A DNA stretch of 64,000 nt from Desulfobacteraceae bacterium UBA2245. GTDB taxonomy: Bacteria > Desulfobacterota > Desulfobacteria > Desulfobacterales > UBA2245. The stretch covers positions 24,925-88,924 of the forward strand of contig DDYB01000025.1 of assembly GCA_002347265.1 (NCBI GenBank), given 5' to 3'. The translations under genes and the position numbers were made by a program. Shown one piece after another: positions 1 to 9,025 of this stretch; within the stretch, counting starts at the first letter, position 1; the number at the start of each line of letters is the position of its first letter. The notes beneath the pieces are model-generated. The model worked only from the letters and a program-made list of their open reading frames with translations, had not been told where the DNA came from and made no database searches.

Positions 1-510
1 GGATTGGATCAGGATATGGCGCCTGTTTTTGGAAACCGCCGCCAGTTCTTCCTTGAGTTGAAGGGCGGCGTGGGCGTCCTTGAAAGATTTTTCTTTTTGA
101 AAGATCAGATGCCGGATCTGGTCCAACATTTTGAGGAACTGTTTTTCCAGCTCTTCGGTGAAAAACTTGACCAATGCCGCCTGGGCCATCAGATCGATTT
201 GAATTTCCCGTTCACGTTTTGCGAGGTTAAGGGCATCCAGCAGCACGTCTATGCAAACTTGCTTGAATTCAACAACTTCCTGTCTCCAATTCGACTTCCT
301 GTCGGAATACAGATAGATTTCCACCTCGGCGTGCCGGCAGACCAGTGAAAAAATAAAAGCGCCGGTCGCTTTCCGGAAGTCGTCGCTCAGGTGCACATCG
401 CAACGGATATTGTCCACCCCCAGACGGAGCCTGTCCAGGGAGAAATCGACCCGGTAGGATTTCAGAGGAAATTCCTCAGCTTTTGGTATGGATGAAAAAA
501 ATATTTTCAT
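1..510 (-). CDS. Hypothetical protein, C-terminus cut by window edge
   Basis: An open reverse-strand reading frame of 170 codons runs from an ATG at 510 to the window edge without a stop. The N-terminus reads MKIFFSSIPKAEEFPLKSYR. The N-terminal half looks like a mixed alpha/beta fold; the second half is rich in Lys, Glu, Gln and Leu (about residues 105-165) and is probably helical or coiled coil. No signal peptide or membrane segment is seen. I do not recognise the family. It is divergent from the redox operon that starts at 782. The smaller forward frame across 4-348 is its antisense shadow. Confidence 0.6.
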   Translation of the reverse strand, partial: MKIFFSSIPKAEEFPLKSYRVDFSLDRLRLGVDNIRCDVHLSDDFRKATGAFIFSLVCRHAEVEIYLYSDRKSNWRQEVVEFKQVCIDVLLDALNLAKREREIQIDLMAQAALVKFFTEELEKQFLKMLDQIRHLIFQKEKSFKDAHAALQLKEELAAVSKNRRHILIQS

Positions 511-646
511 GCGCCTTGCGGGTGTGAAATTGAATTCAAAGACAGAGTCATGCAAAAAATCAGATTCAAACCTACCATATGCAAAATAAAAATAAAATAA
601 TACTTTTGCTTATTTTCGGCTTCGGCGGCCTTTACCGGCAATATTT

Positions 647-675
647 TTGACAGGGAAATGCTTTTCTTCTATGAT
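647..675 (+). promoter_or_regulatory. Sigma-70 promoter of the DUF6599-DUF362 operon
   Basis: A perfect -35 box TTGACA (647-652) is followed by a 17-base spacer and a -10 box TATGAT (670-675), one base off consensus. Transcription should start near 682, giving a leader of about 100 bases before the ATG at 782. The promoter overlaps the longest possible start codon of the frame (a TTG at 647), which argues that this upstream start is false. Confidence 0.7.
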
Positions 676-781
676 TGCAATTAACTCTCCGTTTTTAACC
701 GGTTCTGAATTCATGCCGGTCTTATGGCGCGGCCCGCCCGGTTATAAAATTTGCATGGACTTTCTGGATTCGGAGAAAAGG

Positions 782-1789
782 ATGCACCCATTGGATTTAA
801 AACCATCCAGAGCCGTAAACTCGTCGATAATCGCCGGTATTGCCGTTTTGACGGCTCTTGCCTTTTTGGGCGTATGGATCGGCTATCGTCAGCTTCATTT
901 TAATCCTGCCGTTTTGGCCATGCGGACCGAGTTGCCGGGAACGGTTCCTGCTCTGCAAGCAGATTCCCTGATTTTTCGGATCCCGGAAACGCTTGTGGCC
1001 GCAGCGCCGGAACGCTATGACGCCGCCAGCCTTTCGGACAAGATCAACGGAAAGGCGGAACTTTACCTTGCCGCGGGTTTCAGGTCGTTGACGGCCCGGA
1101 GGTTCAGTCCGATAAAGCTTCCGGACCAATGGGTGGAAGCGTTTTTTTACGAGATGCGGGATGCATCCGCTGCCTTTTCCGTTTACAGCATGCAGCGCCG
1201 CGAGGGTGCTGCGCCCTCGGATGTGGCCGGTTTTTCCCGTGAGACATCGAACGCGCTTTTTCTGGCCCACGGCGCCTATTACGTCGAATTGATTGCATCG
1301 GATGTTCAGCCGCCGCTTCAGGAAGCTGCGAGAAACCTTGCCCGGGCCTTTGTGGCTTCATATCGCGTTTCAGAAAAACAAATTACGGAAACTGAAATCT
1401 TCCCCGATGCTTACCGGACTTCCGACGAGATCAAACTACTCAGCGCGCCGGTATTCGGATGCGAATGCCTGGACCGGATTTATACGGCCTTCTACGAGAT
1501 TCAGGGCGAACGCATGACGGCTTTTCTGGCCCGGCAGGACTCGGCGAAAAGCGCCCGGAATCTGGCTTTGCAATACCGGGAATTTCTGTTGCGCTACGGG
1601 GCCCGTGAACTGGAATTGAATCTCGATGTTCCCGGAGTCCACGTTCTGAAAATATTCGATGTTCTGGAGGCGGTTTTCACCCGGGGTCCTTATCTTGCCG
1701 GCGTACATGAGGCTTCAAATGAGGATCGCTTGAAAATACTGGTTCGAACCCTTTATCAGGGAATTCCGGAGACCGGAAATGGGGCCTGA
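782..1789 (+). CDS. DUF6599 family membrane-anchored protein
   Basis: A 335-residue protein with one N-terminal transmembrane segment (about residues 11-33, SSIIAGIAVLTALAFLGVWI), so most of it faces the periplasm. The globular part resembles DUF6599 proteins: a repeated alpha/beta pattern with residues such as GKAELYLAAGFRSL and a second half-repeat containing the CEC triplet (FGCECLDR). The function of the family is not known. The ATG at 782 is chosen because GGAG lies six bases upstream; an ATG at 755 and a TTG at 647 are in frame but the promoter lies between 647 and 675. It overlaps the next gene by 11 bases, so the two are translationally coupled. DUF6599 proteins commonly sit with DUF362 and polyferredoxin genes, as here. 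Confidence 0.7.
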   Translation: MHPLDLKPSRAVNSSIIAGIAVLTALAFLGVWIGYRQLHFNPAVLAMRTELPGTVPALQADSLIFRIPETLVAAAPERYDAASLSDKINGKAELYLAAGFRSLTARRFSPIKLPDQWVEAFFYEMRDASAAFSVYSMQRREGAAPSDVAGFSRETSNALFLAHGAYYVELIASDVQPPLQEAARNLARAFVASYRVSEKQITETEIFPDAYRTSDEIKLLSAPVFGCECLDRIYTAFYEIQGERMTAFLARQDSAKSARNLALQYREFLLRYGARELELNLDVPGVHVLKIFDVLEAVFTRGPYLAGVHEASNEDRLKILVRTLYQGIPETGNGA

Positions 1790-2759
1790 AGATTTGATTT
1801 CCCGGCGCAATTTCCTGGCCAGGGCGCTTCAGGCCGGCCTGACGGGCACGCTGGTTGCCGGAGGCGGAATCCTGTTTTACGATCCGGACGGGCCGATGCC
1901 CCCGGTTGTTCAAGCGGTCAGCCTTCCGGATTTTTCGATTTCCGGAATTAAAAAACAGCTGTGCATCGTTCATGGGCCGGACCGGAAAAAGAGCCTTCGA
2001 TCGGCGTTTCAGGCCCTGGGAGGCATGGAGTCCTTCATTCGCCCCAAGGACCGGGTTTTGATCAAGGTCAACGCCGCGTTTGCCACGCCGCCGCAGCTGG
2101 GGGCCACCACGCATCCCGAACTGGTGAGCGAAACGGTCCGCATGTGCATTGAGTCCGGTGCCGCTTATGTGGCGGTGACCGACAATCCGATCAATGATCC
2201 GCAGAGCTGCTTTGAACTGACCGGTATCGGACCGGCCGCACGTCAGGCGGGAGCGCGTGTGATTCTGCCCGATCCCGGCGCCTTTGCGCCGCTGACCGTA
2301 CCCAATGCCCGGTTGATTCGAAACTGGCCCGTCATGGTGGGCCCGTTTGAGGGGATCACCCGGGTCATTGGAATGGCGCCGGTCAAAGATCATCACCGCA
2401 GCGGCGCCTCCATGACGCTGAAAAACTGGTACGGCCTGCTCGGAGGCAGGCGAAACATCTTTCATCAGGACATTCATACCATCATTCAGGAGCTTTCCAT
2501 CATGATCCGTCCGAGCCTGGTGATTCTGGACGGCGTTGCGGCCATGGTCCGGAACGGGCCTACCGGCGGGTCTTTTTCGGACCTGAGGCGGACCGACACC
2601 CTGATCGTCGGCACGGATCCGGTAGCCGTGGATGCCGTCGGCGCAAGCCTGTTGCAAAGATCTTTAGACCAGTTGCCTTTTCTTGAAAAGGCCGAGGCGG
2701 CCGGGGCCGGCACCGTGAACTATGAATCCTTAAACCCGATCAGAATCACCGCCGGATAG
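1779..2759 (+). CDS. DUF362 domain protein, Tat-exported
   Basis: 326 residues. The N-terminus carries a twin-arginine signal (SRRNFLARALQAG, residues 8-20) followed by a hydrophobic stretch, so the protein is probably exported folded. The rest matches DUF362: KVNAAFATPPQLGATTHPELV, a KDHHRSGASMTLKNWYG block and a GTDPVAVDAVGA block near the C-terminus. No ferredoxin cysteines are visible in this copy, unlike DUF362-ferredoxin fusions; the iron-sulfur clusters are supplied by the next gene. The biochemical role of DUF362 is not established. It overlaps the DUF6599 gene by 11 bases and precedes the polyferredoxin by 9. Confidence 0.85.
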   Translation: MGPEDLISRRNFLARALQAGLTGTLVAGGGILFYDPDGPMPPVVQAVSLPDFSISGIKKQLCIVHGPDRKKSLRSAFQALGGMESFIRPKDRVLIKVNAAFATPPQLGATTHPELVSETVRMCIESGAAYVAVTDNPINDPQSCFELTGIGPAARQAGARVILPDPGAFAPLTVPNARLIRNWPVMVGPFEGITRVIGMAPVKDHHRSGASMTLKNWYGLLGGRRNIFHQDIHTIIQELSIMIRPSLVILDGVAAMVRNGPTGGSFSDLRRTDTLIVGTDPVAVDAVGASLLQRSLDQLPFLEKAEAAGAGTVNYESLNPIRITAG

Positions 2760-2768
2760 GATGCAGCC

Positions 2769-4634
2769 ATGGATATGCGGGTTGTGCGACGGATCTGCCA
2801 GATATTTTTCCTGGCGCTTTTTTTGTGGCTGTGCGCGGTCATGACCCTTGGAACAGGCTGGCGGCAGCTTCGAGGCTGGCCGGTCAACTGGTTTCTTCAG
2901 ATCGATCCTCTGGTCGGTCTGGGAACGCTTTTGAGCACCGGCCGTCTTTACGCGGGCATGATCTGGTCCCTGGCGGTGGTGTGCATGACCCTGGCTTTTG
3001 GAAGATTTTTCTGCGGATGGGTGTGTCCTCTGGGAACCTGTCAGCAGGCGGCCGGATACGCAGGGCGGCGGACCCGGTCCCTGGCCGGGAAAGTGGCGGT
3101 GAACCAATATCACGGGGCCCAGAATCTGAAATACTGGATTCTGGCTGCACTGGCAGCGGCTGCGGCTGGGTCCGGCATGTTTCAGGGCATGATGCATGTT
3201 CCCTGGCTTGTTGCGGTGATCGTCTGCATCGCAATAGGGTATTTTCGAGGCGTCAGCGCGTTTTATCTGGGTGTCGGCTTGATGCTGTTCTGGGCACTGG
3301 TCGCCGGGTTTCAGAAAATTGCGCCCGGATTTTTGCAGATCGGCCTTCTGGATCCGATCTGCCTGATGCAGCGGTTCGTCAATTTCGTGATGCTGCCGCT
3401 GGTGGACGGCGGAATCGTCGATATGTATCCCGGAAACCGCTTTTACGCGCTGGGCTGGTTTTCCGCCGCAATGGTGGGATTTGCCGTGGCCGCCTCGGTG
3501 CGCATTCCGCGGTTTTACTGCAGATATGTTTGCCCCCTGGGAGCGCTTTTCGGTCTGATCAGTCAGGCGTCGCTCTGGACCCTGTTCAGAAAGAACGTTC
3601 AATGCCGGAAATGCCGCGTCTGTGAAAAGGATTGCGAGGGGGCCTGCGAACCTTCAGATCGGTTCCGGGTATCCGAGTGCGTGCTTTGCCTCAACTGCAT
3701 GGCCTCATGCCCGGATGATGAGATCCGATTCGGAATCGCTTCCGGCCGCCCGCTTCCCATCGACCTGGAACGCCGCCGTCTGCTGGGCGCCGTTGTACTG
3801 GGAGTTGCGGCAGGGCCGGTCTCAAGACTGGATCCTCTGAACGCGGCGGCCTGGAATCCGGAACTGGTCAGGCCTCCGGGCAGCCTGGACGAAGCCGAAT
3901 TTCTGTCCCGGTGCGTAAAATGCGGGCAGTGCGTGCGCATCTGCCCCACCAACGTGATTCAGCCGGCCGGCATCGAATATGGCTTCAGCCGGTGGGCCAC
4001 GCCGGTGCTGAATTTCCGGGCAGGCGCCAGCGGGTGCCAGCTCAACTGCATTGCCTGCGGCCATCTTTGTCCGACGGCCGCCATCCGGCCTCTGGGACTG
4101 GATGAGAAAAAAACTTTGCGCATCGGTACGGCTTTTGTGGATTGGGGCAGGTGCCTGCCCTGGGCCATGGACCGGCCCTGCATTGTCTGCCAGGAAACCT
4201 GTCCGGTCAGCCCCAAGGCCATTTCAACCCGGATCCATTTCAGCTTTCTGGATCTGGGCCCTCTGGCGGTCGAGGCTGTCGATGCCGCCGGCATTCACCT
4301 GAAAGAAAGTGTTCTGCCGCCGGATCAGCTGGCTACCGGAGATTATTATTGCGTAACCGGTCAGGATGTTTACTTGCGGATTCTGGCCAATACCGACCGC
4401 CTTCTGGTACTGGAAGATTCGGGCGTGCAACATCCGGTTTCCGAGGACCCAATCCGGATTGCGATCCGGCTTCAAAGACCCGTGGTCGATCCGAATCGAT
4501 GCATCGGCTGCGGAATCTGCCAGCACGAATGCCCGGTTCGCGGAAAACCGGCGATCTGTGTGACGGCGGAAAACGAATCCCGTCACCGGTCGCATGCGCT
4601 GCTGATTTCTGAGCCTCAGTCCGGACAGCCCTGA
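2769..4634 (+). CDS. Membrane polyferredoxin, NapH/NosR-like
   Basis: 621 residues. The N-terminal third has several transmembrane helices and the CGWVCPLGTCQQ and CRYVCPLGAL motifs typical of the NapH/NosR/MauN electron-transfer family. Cysteine clusters for 4Fe-4S centres follow: CRKCRVCEKDCEGACEP, CVLCLNCMASCP, CVKCGQCVRICP, CQLNCIACGHLCP, CIVCQETCP and CIGCGICQHECP. A helix plus Tat-like stretch lies between the N-terminal pair and the later clusters (ERRRLLGAVVLGVAAG), suggesting a second, exported ferredoxin module fused to the membrane module. Inference: it carries electrons between the quinone pool and a periplasmic partner, perhaps the DUF362 or aldo/keto reductase protein of the same operon. 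Confidence 0.88.
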   Translation: MDMRVVRRICQIFFLALFLWLCAVMTLGTGWRQLRGWPVNWFLQIDPLVGLGTLLSTGRLYAGMIWSLAVVCMTLAFGRFFCGWVCPLGTCQQAAGYAGRRTRSLAGKVAVNQYHGAQNLKYWILAALAAAAAGSGMFQGMMHVPWLVAVIVCIAIGYFRGVSAFYLGVGLMLFWALVAGFQKIAPGFLQIGLLDPICLMQRFVNFVMLPLVDGGIVDMYPGNRFYALGWFSAAMVGFAVAASVRIPRFYCRYVCPLGALFGLISQASLWTLFRKNVQCRKCRVCEKDCEGACEPSDRFRVSECVLCLNCMASCPDDEIRFGIASGRPLPIDLERRRLLGAVVLGVAAGPVSRLDPLNAAAWNPELVRPPGSLDEAEFLSRCVKCGQCVRICPTNVIQPAGIEYGFSRWATPVLNFRAGASGCQLNCIACGHLCPTAAIRPLGLDEKKTLRIGTAFVDWGRCLPWAMDRPCIVCQETCPVSPKAISTRIHFSFLDLGPLAVEAVDAAGIHLKESVLPPDQLATGDYYCVTGQDVYLRILANTDRLLVLEDSGVQHPVSEDPIRIAIRLQRPVVDPNRCIGCGICQHECPVRGKPAICVTAENESRHRSHALLISEPQSGQP

Positions 4635-4691
4635 TGCAGCGCCGGTTGAAAATTTAAATTGCGTTTTTTCAAAGATCAGATGGAGGTTTAA

Positions 4692-5951
4692 ATGAAACCC
4701 GATAGCAGCGACCCAACCCGCAGGGAATTTTTAAAGACCACGTCGATGGCAGCCCTGGGCGCTTTGCTGGCTTCGACGATGCCGGAGCCGGCCCAAGGCC
4801 AGACCCCGACCGCCGTGCCCACCCGCGCATTCGGCAAAACCGGTGCGACGGTTCCCATTCTCGGACTGGGCGGAATGTTCGACATTCCCACCAACCAGCT
4901 TGTGCTCAGACAGGCTTACCAGTGGGGGGTCACCTACTGGGATACGGCCGACTGCTACGGCGGCAGCGAAACCGGAATGGGCATGTATTTTGAAAAACAC
5001 CCGGACCACCGAAAGGATATCTTTCTGGTCACCAAGTCCTGCGAACGGGATGCGCAGGGCATGACCCGATTGCTGGAGCAGTCCCTGGATCGCCTCAAGA
5101 CCGATTATATTGATCTGTACCTGGTTCACGGGGCGAGGCATATCGATGAACTGTCCGATGAAATCCGGCGATGGGCGGAAAAGGAAAAATCACGGAAACG
5201 GATTCGATTCATGGGCTTCAGCACTCACGCCAACATGGAAAAGCTCATGCTGGCGGCAAGCCGTCTGGGGTGGATCGACGGCATTATGATGTCCTATAAT
5301 TTCAGACTCATGCACAGGGATCAGATGCAGGCCGCCGTGGAAGCCTGTACAAAGGCCGGCATCGGCCTGACCGCCATGAAGACGCAGGGGGGCGGTTCGG
5401 TTCGAGCCGACAGCGAGGCTGAGATCGCACTGGTCGGCCGGTTTCTCAAGAAGGGTTTTACCGACAAGCAGGCCCGCCTGAAGGCGGTCTGGGAGAATCC
5501 GCATATCGCCTGCATCTGCTCCCAGATGCCGGGCATGACCGTGCTGATGTCCAATGTGACGGCCGCCCTGGATCAGACCCGGCTGTCGAAAGAAGAGGTG
5601 GATCTTTTCAGGCAGCTTGCCCTGCAAACGGCGCCGTCCTATTGCACCGGATGCGCCGAAATCTGCGAAAAGGCGCTGGACATTCCGGCGCCGGTCAGCG
5701 ATGTGATGCGCTGCCTGATGTACTGTCACAGCTATGGGGAGCCGGAGAGGGCCGAAGCAATTTTCAACCGGATTCCGAAGGACCTTCGGGACGCCATGCG
5801 TCTGGCGGATTATTCAAAAATCCAGCGTCTCTGTCCGCAGAAGATGCCCGTGGCCCGGTTGATGCGAGAGGGCTGCCGTACGCTGGACCGGCGATTCCGG
5901 TACGCTCTGCGGAAAGACGATGCGGCCATTCAGCCGGTATCTTCGGGATAG
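4692..5951 (+). CDS. Aldo/keto reductase, Tat-exported, with C-terminal Cys cluster
   Basis: 419 residues with a twin-arginine signal (TRREFLKTTS near residue 9) and GGAGG just upstream of the ATG. The catalytic tetrad of the aldo/keto reductase family is visible: Asp in WDTAD, Tyr in CYGG, Lys in LVTKS and His in YLVHGAR. The C-terminal extension has YCTGCAEIC and, further on, RCLMYCHSYG, a cysteine-rich module found in iron-sulfur aldo/keto reductases. Export plus metal centre suggests it takes electrons from the polyferredoxin encoded 57 bases upstream rather than from NADPH; that is inference. The substrate is unknown. Confidence 0.85.
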   Translation: MKPDSSDPTRREFLKTTSMAALGALLASTMPEPAQGQTPTAVPTRAFGKTGATVPILGLGGMFDIPTNQLVLRQAYQWGVTYWDTADCYGGSETGMGMYFEKHPDHRKDIFLVTKSCERDAQGMTRLLEQSLDRLKTDYIDLYLVHGARHIDELSDEIRRWAEKEKSRKRIRFMGFSTHANMEKLMLAASRLGWIDGIMMSYNFRLMHRDQMQAAVEACTKAGIGLTAMKTQGGGSVRADSEAEIALVGRFLKKGFTDKQARLKAVWENPHIACICSQMPGMTVLMSNVTAALDQTRLSKEEVDLFRQLALQTAPSYCTGCAEICEKALDIPAPVSDVMRCLMYCHSYGEPERAEAIFNRIPKDLRDAMRLADYSKIQRLCPQKMPVARLMREGCRTLDRRFRYALRKDDAAIQPVSSG

Positions 5952-6022
5952 GTTGCGTGATGCCGGAAGCAGGATCGGTGGAAGCGATCATTCGATTCAG
6001 CAGTATTTACGGGGCCATCGGC

Positions 6023-6958
6023 TTAAAAAAAATATTCGAACAGGGTCAAGATGGCCGGAAGGGTTACAATCGAAACCAGAAAACTGCTGAAAAAAAATTG
6101 ATTCACCAGAGCGCGATTGCCGCCGGCGCGTTCGGTCACCAGAGGAACGGCCGTTAAGGGGGGCACCGCGCTTTCCAGAATAATGATCAGGGCGATCTCG
6201 TAAGAAGGTCGGATGATCAGCAGAATGCCGAGCGCAACCAGCGGAAAAACGATGTTTTTGGCAATGATGAATTTGACGATCTCCTTTACGTAAAGCCGGC
6301 CCTTGCCTTTAAAATCCAGATAGATATTGCCGCCGATGATGATCATCACAATCGGCAGGGTCATGTGGCCGATCATTTTGAGGCCTTCCAGAACAAACCC
6401 CGGCACCAGAACATGCAGATTCGCCAATCGAATGGCGACTGCCGCCAGTACGGAGATTATGACGGGGTTCAAAATCTTCTTCATATCGATGGATTTTTCG
6501 GCGTTTTTGAAGAACAGATGATAGGTTCCGAAAAACAGAGACGGGAAAAACAGGGTGAAGAGAAACAGTTGCGTGATGATCGTTGCGTCCGGCCCCATCA
6601 TTCCGGTCAGAACGGCCAGAGGTAAAAACAGGACATTGTGATAAAAAAGGCTCAGGGCGAATTCGCTTCGAAAACGTTTTTCCGAAAACGGGATTAATAA
6701 AAGTGTCATAAGGCCGGCAATAAGGGTGAAGCCTGCCCACCACAGGGGAAGGACCCACCAGGAAGGAAAAGCGACAGGGTCGAAGTTTGAAATGATGTTT
6801 GAGAAGATCAAGGCCGGAAGCGCCACATCCAGGGCCAGGGGAGACAGCAGCCCGAAAGCGTTTTCGGGAAGAACCCGCCGGCTGATGATCCAGAATCCGA
6901 TCACTCCCATGCCGATCAGAACGGCAACCGCTTCGAAGATATTGATGAAAACCGACAT
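6023..6958 (-). CDS. AEC family (auxin efflux carrier-type) transporter
   Basis: 311 residues, almost wholly hydrophobic, with about ten predicted membrane helices in two halves as in the AEC/Mem_trans family. Typical features are the N-terminal FWIISRRVLPENAFGLLSPLALDVALPALIF block and the internal MTLPIVMIIIGGNIYL block. Bacterial members export or import organic anions such as malate, but the substrate cannot be read from sequence. It is convergent with the aldo/keto reductase gene and monocistronic on its strand. Confidence 0.85.
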   Translation of the reverse strand: MSVFINIFEAVAVLIGMGVIGFWIISRRVLPENAFGLLSPLALDVALPALIFSNIISNFDPVAFPSWWVLPLWWAGFTLIAGLMTLLLIPFSEKRFRSEFALSLFYHNVLFLPLAVLTGMMGPDATIITQLFLFTLFFPSLFFGTYHLFFKNAEKSIDMKKILNPVIISVLAAVAIRLANLHVLVPGFVLEGLKMIGHMTLPIVMIIIGGNIYLDFKGKGRLYVKEIVKFIIAKNIVFPLVALGILLIIRPSYEIALIIILESAVPPLTAVPLVTERAGGNRALVNQFFFSSFLVSIVTLPAILTLFEYFF

Positions 6959-7047
6959 TGTCCTCCTTTCGGCATCAGCCGTGCTGCAGGGTCCGATTGG
7001 AAGAAGCGGCGGACAGACCTGCTATATGATACTTATACCGATGAGGT

Positions 7048-7680
7048 TCAATTATCAATATCCGGCGAGCGGGTCTTCAGGATGCAGACATTGCCTCCGA
7101 ATATCGTTTTCCTGAGCGATACGGTCAGGTCCGCGGCCTCAATGAGTGACATAAGTCCCCGGGTGCGCGAGAAATTCAGAAAATTTCGAAAATGTTCCCG
7201 GCCGGCCATTCTTTCGACGATCAGGATGGGGACGGATAAGAGCCGGCGCAGGGGGATGCGGTAGTCGGCAAAAAGAATGCGCCCGGCAATCCGCCGGGCC
7301 CGGAGAATCAGTTCGAGGCGCGATTCCGGCGTGATTTCATGAAGCATCATTGAAAATACGGCGTAATCCACCCGGGGCTCTTTGAGATGGTCGAGAGCCG
7401 ACAGGGCGTCGTCGCAAATCAGGCGCAGATTTTTGATGCCGCGCTCTGTGCCGATTCGATGCGCCTGCCGGATCATGAGGTGAGAGTGGTCTATGCCGAT
7501 GACCTTCTCGCATTGACGGCTCAGCCGCATGGCCAGTGCTCCGGTGCCGCAGCCGATATCCACCGCAATGCTGCCGGGTTCAATCAGATCGGAGACGGCG
7601 CGCCGGATCGGTTTCAACAGCGGGTCGATCCAGCAGGCGTAGGGGCGGCCGTCATAATATCGGGCTGTTTTCAGCTCCAT
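7048..7680 (-). CDS. Class I SAM-dependent methyltransferase
   Basis: 210 residues from the ATG at 7680 (MELKTARYYDG), which has AGGA seven bases upstream and begins 2 bases after the thiL stop; a longer in-frame start at 7707 would run into thiL. SAM-binding motif I is IAVDIGCGTGALA, followed by an acidic residue at the end of strand 2 (IGIDHSH) and a motif II region DYAVFSMMLHEI. It resembles UbiE/Methyltransf_11 proteins acting on small molecules. The substrate is not predictable. It is coupled to thiL. Confidence 0.8.
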   Translation of the reverse strand: MELKTARYYDGRPYACWIDPLLKPIRRAVSDLIEPGSIAVDIGCGTGALAMRLSRQCEKVIGIDHSHLMIRQAHRIGTERGIKNLRLICDDALSALDHLKEPRVDYAVFSMMLHEITPESRLELILRARRIAGRILFADYRIPLRRLLSVPILIVERMAGREHFRNFLNFSRTRGLMSLIEAADLTVSLRKTIFGGNVCILKTRSPDIDN

Positions 7681-7682
7681 GC

Positions 7683-8693
7683 CTATTCCTGACTGAAGTG
7701 GTCCCACCCTGTGGCGGAAAGGGGGCGGGGATCTTTGTCCGGAAACACGATAATGGCATTTTGGGTGTCGGTGATCTCTCCGATGCGTTGCAGCGGGTAG
7801 TGAAATCGGTTTTCAAAGCTCCGGGTCAACGCATCGATCTGCTCGGGAGAAACCGTGACAATCAGCGCATAGTCTTCTCCGCCGGCCAGGATCAATTCCG
7901 TGGCGTCCAATCCGAATTTCCGGCAGAAGAATTTCAGGGCAGGGGACACGGCAAACTTTTCAGCATCAATCCGCGCTCCTGCCCTGCTTTCCTTGATGAT
8001 ATGGCCGAGGTCCGAACTCAGGCCGTCGCTGACGTCAATGGCCGCATGCACGCCGGGGTGATGGGACAGAAACCAGCCTTCTTCCAGACAGGGGCGGGGC
8101 AGCAGGTGGGCTTCCTTCAGAATTTTCAGTTCCGGTGAGTCGGCTGGAATCCGGTTGAGTATCAGGTGAAGCCCGGCCCGGCTTTGACCGAGAAATCCCG
8201 CGCAGCAGACGATGTCTCCGGCAACGGCCGCGTCCCGATACAGGATGTTTTCTTTCCGTGCAGATCCCACGACGCAGACGTTGATCACCAGATCGGCTAA
8301 GGAGGCGGTCGTGTCGCCTCCAAGAATGTTGACCTCATGTCGTTTTGCCAGATCTTTCATGCCCTGGTAGATGTCTTCGAGAAATTCGACCGGACAGTCC
8401 CTGGGAATCGCGATGCTGACAAAGGCTTCCCGGGCCTTTCCCCCCATGGCGGCAATATCGCTCAGATTGACCGCCATGGCTTTGTATCCCAGATTGAAGC
8501 CGGTGGTTGCATCCCTGAGAAAATGGACCCGTTCCACCATCAGATCCGTCGTGACGAGCGCCACCGCACCGTCCTCCAGGGTGAAGGCCGCTGCGTCATC
8601 TCCGATGGCTTTGAGTACATGATTCGGACGAATCAGACAGCCTTTGCTGATTTTTTCGATAAATCCGAATTCTCCGATGTCTTTTAAAGACAT
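7683..8693 (-). CDS. thiL: Thiamine-monophosphate kinase
   Basis: 336 residues, the usual ThiL length. It phosphorylates thiamine monophosphate to thiamine pyrophosphate in the cytoplasm. Family signatures are visible: an N-terminal GEFGFIEKI, AIGDDAA (metal/ATP site), TTDLMVERVHF, LGYKAMAVNLSDIAAMGG, NILGGDTT and DVSDGLSSDLGHI. It is the first gene of a two-gene reverse-strand unit with the methyltransferase. No other thiamine gene is in the window. Confidence 0.93.
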   Translation of the reverse strand: MSLKDIGEFGFIEKISKGCLIRPNHVLKAIGDDAAAFTLEDGAVALVTTDLMVERVHFLRDATTGFNLGYKAMAVNLSDIAAMGGKAREAFVSIAIPRDCPVEFLEDIYQGMKDLAKRHEVNILGGDTTASLADLVINVCVVGSARKENILYRDAAVAGDIVCCAGFLGQSRAGLHLILNRIPADSPELKILKEAHLLPRPCLEEGWFLSHHPGVHAAIDVSDGLSSDLGHIIKESRAGARIDAEKFAVSPALKFFCRKFGLDATELILAGGEDYALIVTVSPEQIDALTRSFENRFHYPLQRIGEITDTQNAIIVFPDKDPRPLSATGWDHFSQE

Positions 8694-9025
8694 GCCGTAT
8701 AAATCCTTTCATCGCCGAAAGCGTTAAATTTTCCTCCCGTGGAATTTTGTCATCCCTCTGATTCCATAAGGAAGAACGACCGTCAAGTCAAGCCGAACGT
8801 GGTGCATCGCCGGCCCTTGAAAGGATTCCGGCCCCAGGATTTTTCACCGCCTGCGATTCGAAGAAGGGCGATCCTTACGGCATATGCGCCGCCAAACCGC
8901 TCGATTCGATTTTGGGTCTTACGTTTTTATTGACAATCGGTGAAGGTAAAATGTAATAGCTGCATTGGAATATAATCGCCAAATGATAAGGCTTACCCGA
9001 GGTTGTCTCACGAGGAGCTGTAGAC
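8694..9025. other. 332-base divergent intergenic region
   Basis: This gap separates thiL (reverse) from the acyl-CoA synthetase (forward). I see no gene in it. The right end holds the promoter at 8930-8957 and the ribosome site GAGGAG just before 9026. No strong hairpin or riboswitch-like pattern was recognised; in particular I could not identify a thi-box TPP riboswitch upstream of thiL. Confidence 0.5.
8930..8957 (+). promoter_or_regulatory. Probable sigma-70 promoter of the acyl-CoA synthetase gene
   Basis: TTGACA at 8930-8935, a 16-base spacer, and TGTAAT at 8952-8957 (one base off TATAAT). It lies about 70 bases upstream of the start codon at 9026. Confidence 0.55.

Noticed and set aside
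4..348. Forward frame at the left edge
   Set aside because: Antisense shadow of the reverse-strand gene that starts at 510.
647..781. TTG start for the DUF6599 gene at 647
   Set aside because: The TTG is part of a strong -35 box; the ATG at 782 has a proper ribosome site.
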